Source: Rhea pennata
Lineage: Eukaryota; Chordata; Aves; Rheiformes; Rheidae
Length of the DNA: 64,000 bases
Reading direction: 5' to 3'
NCBI RefSeq assembly: GCF_028389875.1
Contig: NC_084663.1
Span: forward strand, 121,915,801-121,979,800
Of the stretch, positions 24,122 through 37,501 are shown piece after piece; within the stretch, counting starts at the first letter, position 1, and every line of letters begins with the position of its first letter. The notes beneath the pieces were generated by a model. It ran no database searches, had not been told where the DNA came from, and saw only the letters and a program-made list of their open reading frames with translations. Made by a program: the position numbers and the translations under genes.

Positions 24122-24769
24122 TTGGTTTAAAGGTGAAAATGAAAGCTGAGGTCATTTGAAAATGAGCACCTGTGTTCTTATTATGTAGAGAATAATGTTG
24201 ATAGAGCAAGTTGATGGGAAAGATGAGATTCCTGACAGGCTAAGTTAGGTCATCTAGTGGGCAGTTTGAGTGCTGGTACTTTTCAGAGGTTCAAAGAAGT
24301 CTTTGTGACTGAAAACTGTAACAAAGATCCTTTTGATCTTCCTCCAGAGCTAGACAAATTTCAGACCCTAGAGTATGTTTTACCTGAGTGCTTTGTAAAG
24401 GAAAGGCCAGCCCTACAATGTGATGTCCTATGGGAATAGATGCTAAAAGGATGTAGAGCATATTGTGATTTCAACCAAAGACTGCGCATTGCTTCTGATA
24501 CGCTGCGAACACATTGGAAAAATTGCCTGCACTACAGTTTATGGAAATAACAAAGCACTTGCCAACTGTGCTGTGTAAGCCATGAGCAGCCATGTCAAAA
24601 TCCTTGCAATAACATTCACAGAAGGTCATTTTTTTCAGGGGAATGCTTCTTCTATTTTGTATGAAGACATTTACTACATAGCATTAAAAGGCCTGGAATT
24701 TTACTTACATGGCTTGAAATTCTCAGGCTCTGTGAATCCCAAAGTGGGGAAGAAAACCATGAACCTCTA

Positions 24770-24808
24770 GTTAGCCCAGTAAGCTAACCCAGTAGGTTAA
24801 CCCAGTAA
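24770..24808 (+). repeat. Three tandem 13-bp units
   Basis: The units gttagcccagtaa, gctaacccagtag and gttaacccagtaa follow one another without a gap. Confidence 0.9.
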
Positions 24809-26780
24809 GGCTGTCCTCATTTTTGCAGAGATACATCTCAGTCTCCTTTCATGCTGTTGATTACAGTAGGTACTCTCTTTGCTGATAGTTTTCAAACTAA
24901 CTGGATCCTTGCAAGTTAAAGACAACCCAGCCCTCTGAATCAGAACAAGCTTTTGAAATGAACTGGAGTAGCTACAGCAGCGCACATCAATTGGTTCGTT
25001 CACAGTAGCATTCTTTTACAAATATAGATGAAACTCCTGTCTTCAGAAAAACATAAAACCCCAAGTTCCAAAAATAGGTGGGAGGAGAGGAGGAACAGAG
25101 TGCTCAGGGACTGGCATGAGGGCTAGTGTTAGCAAGTGCAGGTTTGGACGAGCAGAAGAAAGGGTGCTGGGTGCCCATGCTGGGTCGTGGGGTCCTCGGG
25201 AATGTCTCTTCCTTTAGGAAGTGCTTCATTCCCTCTCTGTGGACCACTTTCTTTACTCCCCTTCTGTGGGGAGCACAGTGAACAGTAAGCAGATCCAGTA
25301 CTATAGCCAATGTGATTGTGCCTTTTTTGCTTTCCAGTGTAACGAGTACCAATCTCTGACTGTCTCCTCGCAGATAAGACCATCGCCTCAGGGAAGTATG
25401 CACCCTCCTAGAGAGGAATAAAGCTGACAAAGACCACAAGCCAGAACACATTTTGTTACTACAAGGCAAAAAGTTACTCTCTGCCTTCTTTCTCTCTTGC
25501 CTCTTGCTCTCAGGACATCCCAGGACAGGAGCAGGCTTCCAGTACAGACTGGGACAGTAAAATAGAAGATTGTCACAACAGGGCCATGAAAACAGCCCAA
25601 TCTTTATGCCCTTCATAAGATAGTCTGATTGCTACAAAGTGTGAAGGCAACAAGCTCCTTTGAAATGACATCTTTTTAGGTACTTTGAAATGGGACCATA
25701 TTGTAACACAGGCCTGGAGAAAGAGTGAACAGTTTTGGCAGAAGATTTTAATCACTCAGTGCAGAAATACACAGAGATATCCCAATGAATGACACTGAGA
25801 GACACAGCAACAGAGCTGCACAAAACTTTGGTGTGAGTGAAGAAGGTAGGAGGCAACCATGTGGTGGCAAAACAGTACGTAGCACTGGAAGGTCACTTCT
25901 CAGGTAGCACAAGATTGTAGTTTAGAGCATTCTTGTGATGCTGTAGTTGGAGAAAGAATACCAAAGAGTTGGGCAAGATTATTTAGTGCAAATTTTTATT
26001 TGCTGATCTGATAAAATGTCATCAAAAGCCTCCAGAACAGTTCTCCTATAACCACAGCCACTCATAAAGTGCATTATTTAAACTTTTATAAGTAAGCATC
26101 ACTACTGGATCACTGAAAAGCTCCTGTGTGATCTACAGGTCATTGTATCACTCTTACAAGTGGAAAATATTATGCAAGGTCTTGTGTGTTTGCATGCTGT
26201 GACTTCAGGTTTCAGGCCTGAAATTTAAAAGTCATTGCTGTAAAATTCCCTCCTATTATTACACCCAGAGTTGCAACTCCCCTCTTTATGCCACTCCTCC
26301 CTGTTATGAAAGGGAAAATTCTTATTTTTCTTTTATTCAACAGCCATAGTGACATTTTTTCTGTTTGTTTTCCCTCATGATATTTGGTTCCTCTGGCTAT
26401 GACCTTTTGACCAAGTGTGTAAAGCATCTGGGAGAAAAAGCAAAGTCAAAAGAGGGGTTGTTTTAGACTGGAAATGCTGCAACAGTCTTAATGATAATCT
26501 TAATTTACACACTGCAGAGCCTTGGTCATTGGTGTTGCGTCAGCTAGCTGAAGCATGTTCCTGCCTGCTGTTTCTGAGCGTAATGCTGTCCTATGAGGAT
26601 AAGAGTTTGAGAAATGTGATGCTCCTCAGCTTGATTATCCCTTAGTCTGCAGCCTTCTCCCCAGGAGTGTGCTCCAGTCACTGGCCTGTGTGCTCTGTTT
26701 ACCTTGCAAGATAATAGGAACATCAAGGGGATAGCTGGCTCATACCAACTGCTTTCCCTCCTCTGGTGATGCAAAGCAAC
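24809..26780. other. Intergenic, no gene recognised
   Basis: CpG-poor sequence with no recognised exon or repeat. It provides the low-CpG background against which the next feature stands out. Confidence 0.5.
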
Positions 26781-27100
26781 CGTAAACTCACAGCGCGTAA
26801 CAACTGAGAACTGCTGAGAGCGAGCCTTTGCGTTTTTAATGCGCGCACACAGTGACGCATGCAGAGGCCGTCTCAGCATTTTGTACGCCAGCCTATCACG
26901 CTAATCTTTTGCTGCTAGCCTCCACCGCCCTCATACTAATGCTCGTCCCCGCACACAAACTCGGCAAGAGGATTTCAGAGCAGCTCAGGCAAATGGTTCA
27001 TTAGGGTCTTTCTCTGCCAAGTGATGTTTTTCTAAGCTTCCCATCACCGAGCTACTGTAAAAATAAATTCTCCAAGTTACCAGACAGCTGCCACCGTAAC
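26781..27100. promoter_or_regulatory. Candidate distal regulatory element (isolated CpG-retaining block)
   Basis: I count 17 CpG dinucleotides in about 320 bp at roughly 50% GC, close to the random expectation. The 680 bp to its left has only about two. The block contains a TGACGCA word (CREB/AP-1 type) near 26853, Maf half-site-like TGCTGAG and TCAGCA words near 26812 and 26873, and TAAT words near 26902 and 26937. It lies about 8.3-8.6 kb upstream of the CRYAA start. In mouse, a distal Cryaa control region (DCR1) is known roughly 8 kb upstream. The equivalence is an inference from position and motif content only. Confidence 0.4.
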
Positions 27101-30100
27101 AGACTCATTTGGCATTCAGGCATAAGGAACTAGGAATTGTTATCCCATCAAGAGCTAGTTTTTATGCTTTCTGCTGGATTAGGTAGACATAGTGAGTTTC
27201 TTCTGGTCAGAGGATGTAGGAACTAAGCCTCCTTAAAAGCTGCATTCCTCTTTTGTATTTCTCTTCAATGTAGGGAGATTTGCAGGTCCTATGGTCGTGT
27301 ACAGCTCCTTCTGGACCTGATAGAGGCTCAAAGAAATTATACACCTCAGTGAATAACTTAATAGTTCCCTGTTAAAGGATGTACTCCCTCACAGTAGAAT
27401 CTGAATACCAACTGTGTTTGTTCAGGAGGTGTGGGATTGCAGTGTGTTATCTAATTGGACTTTAAATAACCTCATTATACAGATAGGCTGTGTACACACA
27501 ATAGCTGGTGGAGAATCACGTATGTTTTTGCTTCTGTAGTACCAACAGGTTGCTCTGCGCCTTTTTCTCTCAGTATTATAACTTGCCTGCCAAAACCTTA
27601 CTTCATCTGCATCCTTTTTATATCCGATCTTAACTTCCTACTCTGTTTACCAATCTCCGTGATCACTCTACCACCAAAACCACAGCTCAGTTCCCAGTGC
27701 CAGTCTATACCTGGGCACAAAAAAACTACTCTCAGGCTTGTTCTTAAGGAATTAGCTGCAGCATCACCTGCACCTAGGCAATTTATTGAGCTTTCCTGGG
27801 TGATTTAACAAGTCATGCAATAATATCTACCCTTACCTTAGTGTCTAGCATTCTGCCACCAAGCCCTGCTCATAGAGTGAAAAGCAGACTCAAACAAGCA
27901 CTAGACGATTCACTGCAAAGTTACCAAGTGGCAGCAGTATTTGCAGAATTCCTTCTACATAGTTATTTCTGCTCAGACCGTCTTCCTCCCATGTTACCAT
28001 GCTTTCCAGTCTTCTTTCAGTGCTTCTTCAGGCCATTGCAGACTCATTCAGTCCTATCTCTAATTCTTTTCTTCTGCTTGTCTTCCCTCATGACATCAGC
28101 ACCACCTTATTTTTTCCTTCTTTCCCTGTACCAGCCGACAAATGCACCTTCCTTCCTGGCTAGCCCCTCCTGCAATTTCTTTTCCCTCCCATCCCAGATG
28201 CTATACCTAGTCCCATCTGCATCACAGGCCTTTCACATTGCCTCTTTATCAAGTGAATATCCGTGATAGTGCACTGTCTGCCATACCCCAGCTCCTCCCT
28301 GTATGCTATGGCTTCCCTCTAGGTCATAGGGCAGAAGCTGGATACTGTCCCTTTGGAAAAAGTCTATAGGAACACTCTGCTATAGGTTCTGTAGGAGAAT
28401 CTGCTCAGTGCAGAAACACTCATGTTGAACATGCAGAAATAATTCCCACATAAACTTTCAAGACCACTGAAAGAAAAAAAAATCAGAATCCTGTAGTAAG
28501 GATTTTTTTTGTTAGTTTGATTGATTTTAAATGGGCTTTCTATGAAGAATATCTTATTATTTTTAATTATTTTTTAAGGTTGAGATTCATGCCAAAAAAA
28601 GGTGGACAACATTTCTCCCTTCCTGTTAAAAAAAAATCAAGATTTTAATTCCTTGGTTATATCACTTAGTTTAATTTGCTCTAGGTTGGTAAACATCATG
28701 TCACAAAACAATCCTGCACTCCCAAATTCTCTGATCTGAAAAGAATAAGTTCCAAACCAAAAGGCATGTCTTATACTGCAGGGACAGGGGCCGTGAAGTG
28801 CTCACATAAATAAGATCTGGTTGCAGGGCAGAGGAACGTTCAGCAGCAAGCTCTGTGAAGTTGCAAGAGAGGTGGTTTCGTTCATAGAAAAGACTAGGGG
28901 AGCGAAGAGGGCTCATACTGTACCTCTGCTTTTCTTTGTGATCCTTGAGAAGGCATTTTACTTGTTGTTCCCCATCATCATGATGACACTTACCTCCTTT
29001 TTAAAGTGCTTTGATATCTACAGATGGGGAGAAGTACCATTGCTTAGCAGCTGTAAGTTTCCAGACCTGTTCTGTTCCAGTTCTCCCGCTCTCTGTGCTA
29101 CAAATTTTCTTCATATCTCCCACTTTCTCATGTACTGCTGCAGACGGGGAAGCAGAGAGCATCTCTCATTCACTATGTAAATCCATTGATGAAAACATAA
29201 AATGCATTGTGCTGCTAAAACTTGCTGAGCTTGTTTGAATAAACGCCAAGGATTAACAGCGTGTAAATTCACCATTGACTTGATGACAATGATGTTATGT
29301 GCCCCAAACACTGAAGGGATTTGTTCAGTGTTTAGGACGTGGGCTCTGAGGTGGAAAAAGGGGATTGCTAGTAATTTTTTAAGCCTCTTTGGCTGCACCA
29401 AGGCAGACTGTTGGTATTATATAAATTCTTTAGATAAAATAAATATCTGTCTCTGTATGAAGAGAGTAGATATTTAACTTTTTCAGTATACAGCTGAATA
29501 GTAAATCTGATTGCAAATCAGTATAAGCTAAGCAATAAAAATAGCTTCATCCCTTTAAAATAAGAAGGCAGGACATGCGGGAGTGCAAAAAGAATCCCAA
29601 AGGCCAGCAACAAAAGAGGATTGTGGCTTAAAAACAGTGGGGCAATGATTTATTTTTAGGTAGAAAAGTAGAAATGTCACCTCCACAATTGTCCCCTCTG
29701 CATTCACTCTCTTCCTGGCTCCAAAGTTCAGTAGCTTCACAACCACAGTCCCTTTTGAATAAAAGCTGTTGTGAATGAGACAAGGGACCACTTGAGGCAA
29801 AACTTGCAGTAGAAGAGCTGACAGTTCATCAAGCAAAAGATGCAGAGATGAAGAAAGGGAGAGCTATGATGACATGCAGTAGGGACAGGCTTAGCCCCTT
29901 GTTACACTCCCTGTGGTTGCCCAGGAAGGCAATGCCAAGGGCTGATGCTGAGGTTTGTTCCTCCAGAGGACCCCAGCAATCTCAGACCCTCTAGTTCACC
30001 TGCACTTCCTCCAGGTCTGCAAAGCATGACGACACTTCAAAAAGAAAGCCTTCATTTTCTCTCAAAGACAAGATCCTCTGGCACCAAGCTGGTGGGCTAA

Positions 30101-30322
30101 CTAAGATGGACCAGCTGTTATGGTTCAGGGTGGTTGCTCACCTGCTCCTAGCTGGGTGGCTGATGGCTGTAGGAATAATTGGGCATTAGAAAGGTATGGG
30201 AATTTGTAGAATTCTCTAAAGATATGGTGATCTCTCTTGAAAAGAAAAGCAAGCTGAGAGTTTCAAAAATACACTTGCTTCAAGTTAGGCTTCTAGATCT
30301 ATATTTAACTATCTTAATACAA
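27101..30322. other. Intergenic, no gene recognised
   Basis: No coding exon is recognised. A 141-codon open frame at 27841-28266 is a translation of C/T-rich sequence and shows no domain. A/T homopolymer-rich sequence lies around 28470-28640. Confidence 0.55.
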
Positions 30323-30345
30323 GGCCTGATTTTCAAAGGTGCTCA
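30323..30345 (+). repeat. Ancient amniote repeat relic (ggcctgattttcaaag word)
   Basis: The phrase ggcctgattttcaaaggtgc followed by tcagc is characteristic of very old interspersed repeats in amniotes. It is an exact 16-nt inverted match to 24106-24121. The surrounding sequence is too diverged for family assignment. Confidence 0.45.
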
Positions 30346-33300
30346 GCATGTAGCAATGCCTCCAGTCACTAGCTTCTTTCTTGCTATGAACTTTCCTCAA
30401 AGAGGAGTTTTCAAATGTTGCCTTTGCTTTTAACAAGATTCATGTAACCAAAAAAGAACATAACATCTGCCTCCTCTCATATCTGGCCTCTCATTGTGTT
30501 AACCCTGCAGCCCTAATCATCCTTGTTCGGTTAAGCATGTTATGTGAATAATAATAATTACACTTCCTCCAGTACATTCGAAGCATTTTCGGGATATCAT
30601 CAGTATTCAAAACTCAGCAGAAATCTTTACCCGCCTATTTTTCTTGATATTTAATGGGGGTTGAGTGCAGGGGTAAATGAGTACAGTACAGTTAAAGACA
30701 GTTGTTCCTTCCTGCATCTGTGTCCCAGGACAGATGTAGTTGAAAGACTTGAAGCTTCTGATCGTAAGTACTACCCTAGATGGCAAGTATGCGTTTGAAG
30801 AACAGGAAAGGAGTCTTATCTTCAGAGAAGCTGACAAAAATAGGGCAGAACTCATCCCTTAAGGGGAGAGAAGTAAACACTCTATGTTTGTTTCCGGCAA
30901 AAGCTTTTACTAAGCTCTTAGCATCTCAGCGAAGAACTAGTCTAGACTGATACTACTGGCTCCTGTATGCATCTCCCCTCTTAGTCTGACCGCTTGCATA
31001 CTCTCTTCCATTGTTTCCTTACAACCTTTCAAAAACTGGGTCTATGTAAGATTTTTAAAAAAAGCATGTAGTTTTCTCCTGCTCACTAGCTCCCTCAAAT
31101 ACATTTTGTTGTGTTTTCCCTCACAGCAAGATTGTTAGGAAGAAAATTTACAACAAAAGGAGATATATTACCTACCCTTACTCTGGCTGTTCTGAATCCC
31201 TCTTTATATCTCAAAGGGATATTTTTCCAAAGAGAAACTCTCCTTAATTAGCACATTGCAGCAATCTCAGCATTAAATATCAACAGACATCAGCCTACCT
31301 TATTGCTAAGCAGCTTATATCTAAATGTGCAGGGCCATCTAAATGAACAATGTATTACCTTTTCAAGTTGACAGCTCTGTTTGAAAGGAAAATATTTACA
31401 ATTCATTCCCATTTTCTATAAAAGCACAAAATCTTCCTTAAGTTATACCCTTTGCAGGTAGACAGATGCCACTTGACTTGAAAAGGCATGCAGACTAGAG
31501 CAGAAAGATTGCCTTTTTTTGTTCTCCTGCCATACCAGTTGAGAAGTAGTAACCTAAACTATAACAACACTGGAGAATAACATACAAACCTTCTACAGTT
31601 ACACCTGACCATTCACTGTTCCACTTAAATACTACTTTTGTCTTCACAAAGGGCTTGTACAGCAGTTTGGATGGAGGTGGGAACCAGTGCTTGGCTCACC
31701 TAAAATTCCACAGCTGAGCATGCAGACAGACGAATGAAAGCCAAAGACAAGCAACTACTATGCTTAATCACTGATGCCTGCTTTACTCATTAACCTGATC
31801 TAGGATTTCTGCAGCTTGTCCTGGGCAACATGCTGGCTTTTACTAAGTGAGAGGACTCTCATGTGTTGGCAAGTATGCATGTTAGTTTTGGGAGTGATTC
31901 TGTGAAAGGTAAGCTAGAAGTCAGATCCTGATGCAAGATTTTTTGAGTAGGACTCACACCCTAAACTTGCAGAGAGGTTTTGAGAAAACCTGCTTTTGAT
32001 ACATTGCTTTTGGATATGCTCATGACCATACCCATTGGTTATTTGTTCCAAACAAATAACACCAGGTACGCCAACAAATCTCACTGATTTCACTCAGTAG
32101 ATGATAATGCTGCACAAATGTTTTGCATCCTATGGAAGTTCTGGACATCTGAACTAGTGCAAAATGATTTCTTTCACTACTCATGCCAAATTCTTTATTT
32201 AACCCACAGTCAATGGAATTCATATTTGCTATTTCCCACTTGATACTCCTAGTAGTAGTTTCCCTCTAAGGGGAAGCACAAATCATACCAGTGGGATTCA
32301 TCTCATCAGCTTTGCTTGTGCAGAATTAGGTATCTCTTCTAAGGCAGATGTCTAGGCTCCCTCATTAGTCAATTGAGATGTAGGTGCTGCTGAAAACATT
32401 TTATTCCACCTTTCTTAGACACCCACCTTATAATGTGAGCCATCTGGAGGCATTTGTCTCTCTCTACTGGCTTGCCAGGGAGCCTGTACAACTTATTTTG
32501 ACTGGAAACCTACTTTATAGATGGCTGAAACTTCTGTTTGATTGAATCTCAGCAGACTACCTGTTGCCCAGAGGCATGCAGACAGTGTGAAGTCTGTATT
32601 AGAGAAACTTCTGTGAATGATTTACTACATCAGTGAAATATCTTGCATGTAGAAGACAGAAGCGTCCATCAAAGACAAAATGGATATAATTAACAGTAGA
32701 GAGATCCATGAAAATGTGGGTACAGGAGAAAGTAGATATTAAAAACATAGAATTGGTTGATGCTTTTCAAATATTTAAATATGTGGTAATATACTGCATT
32801 TTAGGTGAAATTTAGATGAAGCTAGTATTAGTCATTTTTCTCCCAACAGCCCACTCCTGTTGTCCTGCTGAACACACATGTGCTCTGATCCTGGAACAAA
32901 CAGGATGGGTGAACACTGGATTTTACTGAGATTCCCTCTGAGATAAGTAATTTTGTCTAGGTGAGCAGCTGCTTTTCTACTAGTGTGCTACAGATGAGTG
33001 TTACTGAGAGGGAGTGTTACTGTAACGAGCAATGTGGGCTCCCTGCTTGCTCCCTTCCTCATTAATCTACCCTTGTTCCATCACGGGTAGCTTGTTGGAC
33101 GTCAGAAATGAAGTGAGATAAGGATTTGACAATTTCTTAAGAACTCAGTGATATCTAGGAAGTAGCCTGTAATTGTGAGCAGTGCTCCTTGTGTTCCTGG
33201 GATACCCCTCCTTTGGCTTTTTGTAATCCTTGGCTTGAAAAACACAGAGGGGATGTTCCTAAAACACTGCAGGGATTTTGTCAACATGTGATGTATGATT

Positions 33301-35189
33301 TGGGTCCAAACTGTATGAGTACTGTTACTCCTGTGACACCGAATCTGTCTCACTTTCTATATAACATCACGGTTCCCACCTGCTTCTCTACCAGCAAAAT
33401 AAATCATTTACTTAGTGTGCTCCAGTGAGCAGTTTAGAATTTGAGCCTGTTCCTAAATCTCCCCTTTCATTCTGCAGACGCCAGCTCACTGTTACCATGT
33501 GATTAAACACAGGCTATCAGGTCTCTGGTACTGGGTGACTGAAGACAGGTTTTTCTGTTCTGGGACTAAAGCCCTAATCTCACAGACCTCTTGAACAAAA
33601 ATGTTGGAAGTGCTTTATGACTCTTGTTTATTTCCCCCTCTCTTAAAACAAAACAAAACCAACCAACCAAACAAAAAAAACCTAAATTGGGGCAATGAGA
33701 TTGAATGCACATTGAGGAGTAAGTCTGTCTGTTGTGCCCCTTTTCTCTGTCTTTTTCAAGGAGGGATTAACCTAGGTTTGGCACCTGATTTTAGAAAGGC
33801 AGTTTTGCCTGAAAGTCAAGAGTAAACCATAGTGCCTTTTGTTGCTGAAAGTAAGTGATGTTGAATCTAAACTCTGTCTATCTTAGCATTTTCCACTGCT
33901 TTGCTGGTGTCTTTCTACTCAGTTTTTCTTTTGGATATCAAAACCTCCTTTAATGGGAAATTCTGGTTCCTACTTTTCAGCACTTCCATGCACTGTGTGG
34001 GGAGGGTTCATAGCTCAGAATCAAGGCCAAGGACTTTCCAAAACTATATGGTACCTAAATGCCAGGAAATGCTCATCTTAACATTATTTTGCCTCAGTCC
34101 TTTGCTGAATTTTGTTCTCTGACCTGGATTGTTCCCATTTTTCCTCAGCACTTACCTGAAGGACTAGTGCCAGGATCTCCAGTCCCTGCTGCTATGAGAA
34201 GATGACTCAGCCCCTCAGGTCAGAAATGCCTTTTTGGATGTGCCCTTTCCTCTCTCTTTCTTGCTCTCTGGTGACTGTAAAAGGTGCTGAGACTGACAAA
34301 GACTCCTAATTTCTCTCTGCTGTCCAGAACACCAGCAGGATTTAGTATTTCAATAACTGACTCTAATGGAAATGGGAGTCAGGCTACTGCTGCAGTCTTA
34401 TGCTGAGCCTTGCTGGGCAGAATGGGGTATCTTGCTGTCCTTTCTGTGAGTGATTACTGCAGCTCTCTGGCAGAGATTGCTGCTCCTGTGCGTATGCCCC
34501 TTCCCCATTCAATTCAGGATAGGGTGCAGCCACTTAAAGGCAGCCTCAAATGAAACAGAAATGCAAAACAACCATAACTGAAAATTCTTATGAGTGGGAT
34601 CTGTGCCCTGATATGGGGGAGAGAAAAGAATCTGCTGCAACCTTCCTAAAGCAAAACAAAGACATACTTAAGAGCTCATTTGAAACTGCCATTATGGGAG
34701 AGTGAACAAGCTCATTTCCTCTTCTTTTGGCAAAGTATCTATTTGTAAGAAGTTTACATTCTGTGAAATCTGTTTTCACACTCTGCATCATGCATTAATA
34801 TTTCTTCCCTCTCCGTCCTGCCAGGTTCCCTGCTATGGAAAAGTCTGGCCCCTCTTAGATGTAAGTGATAGCATATTACAAAAACGTTTCCCCTTCTTTG
34901 ACCTGAATAAAACCCCTTTTTTCTTCTTTTGGAAGAAGAATCTGTTTCATTTATTTCAGACAGACTTCATGTCTTAGTTTCAAGTAGTGAAAGATAGAAG
35001 CAAATTCAAATGAAAGCCACAAGCTGGTTACAGAGCCCCACAAAATAGACCTCCTTCACAAAAATCTTTGCAAAGCTCACTGGAAGTGTCCTGTTCAACC
35101 TGTTTCTTTAGAGGATGTGCTGGTGCCTCTGGGCAGAGGTGCCTGCGCCTTGTGTCACAGCCTGCTGGCTGGCAGCGTCCATCCAGGAG
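30346..35189. other. Intergenic upstream of CRYAA, no gene recognised
   Basis: No coding exon is recognised. Sequence near 32180-32240 (gccaaattctttatttaacc, then cacagtcaatgg) resembles another class of old amniote repeat, but weakly. An A/C-rich simple stretch lies at about 33645-33682. Confidence 0.55.
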
Positions 35190-35355
35190 ATCCAGCACTG
35201 ATTCTAACCAGACTGTCATTTCCAGGTCAGTCTCCGCATTTCTGCTGACCACATTGCCTTCATCGTGAGATCATGTCTTTTCAGAGAAATCCCACTAATG
35301 CCTTTATTCTATGAGGCTGGTATATATAGAGGCAGCTTTTCTGGGGCTGCACTGT
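35190..35355 (+). promoter_or_regulatory. CRYAA: CRYAA lens promoter (Maf element, CRYBP1-like site, TATA box)
   Basis: A TATA box, TATATATA, sits at 35321-35328 and predicts transcription from about 35351. The word CTGCTGACC (35242-35250), followed by acattgc, matches the Maf-binding alphaCE2 element of chicken CRYAA. It lies about 105 bp upstream of the predicted start, inside the published -119/-99 interval as I recall it. AGAAATCCC (35285-35293) is a diverged match to the alphaA-CRYBP1 (kappaB-like) site near -66. The upstream part, 35190-35219, occupies the place of alphaCE1. The motifs are seen directly. Lens-specific use is inferred from the chicken and mouse genes. Confidence 0.8.
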
Positions 35356-35437
35356 GCAGTCCAGTAAAGGCATCGCTTTCTTCCGAGTGGTTGCACTGCC
35401 CTCGCTCTCTCCCGTTGAAAACACAGCAGCAGCAAAC

Positions 35438-35626
35438 ATGGACATTACCATCCAGCACCCCTGGTTCAAACGTGCTCTGGGACCCCTGATTCCAAGCCGT
35501 TTGTTTGACCAGTTTTTTGGAGAGGGTCTTCTCGAGTACGATCTTCTGCCTTTGTTCTCTTCCACTATCAGCCCTTACTACAGGCAGTCTCTCTTCCGCA
35601 GCGTGCTGGAGTCAGGCATTTCAGAG
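35438..35626 (+). CDS. CRYAA: CRYAA exon 1 coding part (residues 1-63)
   Basis: The exon begins [20 protein letters not shown] and ends ESGISE before the donor gtaagg. It encodes the N-terminal domain with the conserved [10 protein letters not shown] segment that drives oligomer assembly. The 5' UTR is predicted to be about 85 nt, from 35351 to 35437. Confidence 0.97.
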
Positions 35627-37458
35627 GTAAGGGTTCTCGGCTTCCTCTTCTCCTTACCCTGCTTGCTTACATTTCCATCCATTTCTTTCCACCTGCTACT
35701 TTCCAGAGTGCAATCAGATCCTATAACCTAGCACTCTGATGTGGATGGGTGAGGAAGACTGCCAGCCCGCTGCCAAAAGCTCAGCTTGTCTAACCCTTCT
35801 GGGTGCACAAGGAAATCTTAACTCAGGAAAAGGCTTCTCTTCAAGAAATGGAAAATGATTTGGCTCCTAACAGTTACTTATGACTTTAAAGACTTAAGAC
35901 TTATGGCTGGTTTTATTGCCCTCACAACCATCTTCCATATGCTGAAGGAAGAACTAAGCTTCTTCCGGAATAAACACATGTAAGCTCAGCTTAGTTGGAA
36001 TGGATACAGGCGAGCATGAGCATGAATTTCCTCTTCTCCCCTTCTCCATCTCAAGAGCTCTGTATTTTTTTAAAAACCTACACTGGACAACTCAGGAGAA
36101 ATCCCCCAAAGGCAGCATGTGTAAGGAATATTTAGTTGTTGGAGCTGTGGTCAAAAGCCCTAGCATGAGTTTAAAGACTGGTGCTTTCTCTAGCCATCTC
36201 TTACTGGTTTCCTCTCAAAATCTACCACAGTGCTAAAGCCACAAAAAACCTGAAAGGACAAAGCATGTGCCACCACAGAACATTAAATTGATTTTGATCC
36301 TCTTTTGCTGAGCGCAAATATTCAGCGTACCTTTAATGGTAGATTACTAAGTGCAGTTGAACTGATACACTGCAAAAGAATAGCAACGAGAAATGATGTG
36401 TATCCCTCAAGCAATAGAAATAGTGTAGACACCTACCATGGCTTCCCAGTGTCTGTGGGGCCTCACCCACTGTGATGTGAAGGAAGACTCCTGTTGATGC
36501 CAATGGGCTGTGAATCAACCTGGTCTGTAGTTGCAGAAGGGAAAATCATGACACCGTGCGACTACAGCTCCTTGTCTTTTAAGCTGACACAGTGCTGCCA
36601 CTGCCTCCACATTTAAACCTTGGTCATGTTTTTTAACAATGTTAATTTCAGGTGAGATCTGACCGGGAAAAATTTACAATCATGCTGGATGTAAAGCACT
36701 TTTCTCCTGAAGACCTAAGTGTGAAGATTATCGATGACTTTGTAGAAATCCATGGCAAGCACAGTGAAAGGCAGGTAAGTGGAAATAACAATGAAGGTGA
36801 AGCAACTGGGGAATGAAGCTCTGTTTTCTTTCATTCTGATGTTCCTCAGCTGAAGGAAAAAAAAAAAAAAGCAGAAGAAGGAATTATTCATTGATTGTCG
36901 TTATTGGGATGCTCAGTTCTGATAGAGCACAAACCTGATATCTGACAATGAGCTAACCCAGTTCTCTTTTTGTTTATTTTAAATCATCATCTTCCAAAAC
37001 CATCAGATGACAATCTACATTGTTCACAAATAACATCTAACTAGAAAAACAACATTATCTGGCACTGCCAAAGCATGGCTGCGTTTTCATAAGCCAGATC
37101 ATTAATGAAAACAGAGTTTTCATATGCTGATCTGGAAGAGAAAAGCAAAACCAAACAAAACGAAATAAAAACAGGCAAGTGCTTCAGGCTTGGAAAGTTT
37201 AACACGTATGTCATGGAAATATCTGTGGGGGGTCAAAAAGTGAATTATGCCAGCAGGGATTTAATTCTTTTCATACAGTTTTTGGCCAAACAAAGAACCA
37301 GCTCCAAAACAGTGTATTTTTTTGACATAACTATTTTTTCTGAGGTTGTTACTACAGAGGCTAAATTAAAAAAAATGTATTTCTCATTCTTTTAGCTGAA
37401 AAAAGGGGGACCAAGCTTGTATCCTTTGTTTGACCCAGTGATACTGCCTACTAAGGAA

Positions 37459-37501
<43 letters not shown>

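Noticed and set aside
27841..28266. 141-codon plus-strand frame rich in F, L, S and P
   Set aside because: It translates C/T-rich sequence and has no domain. This composition is expected from pyrimidine-rich DNA.
28474..28510. Hairpin from A8TC and GAT8
   Set aside because: The arms are almost pure A and T runs, which occur by chance in this A/T-rich stretch.
35354..35437. In-frame upstream extension of CRYAA by 28 codons
   Set aside because: It begins at GTG, not ATG, and would start at the predicted cap site. The conserved vertebrate start is the ATG at 35438.
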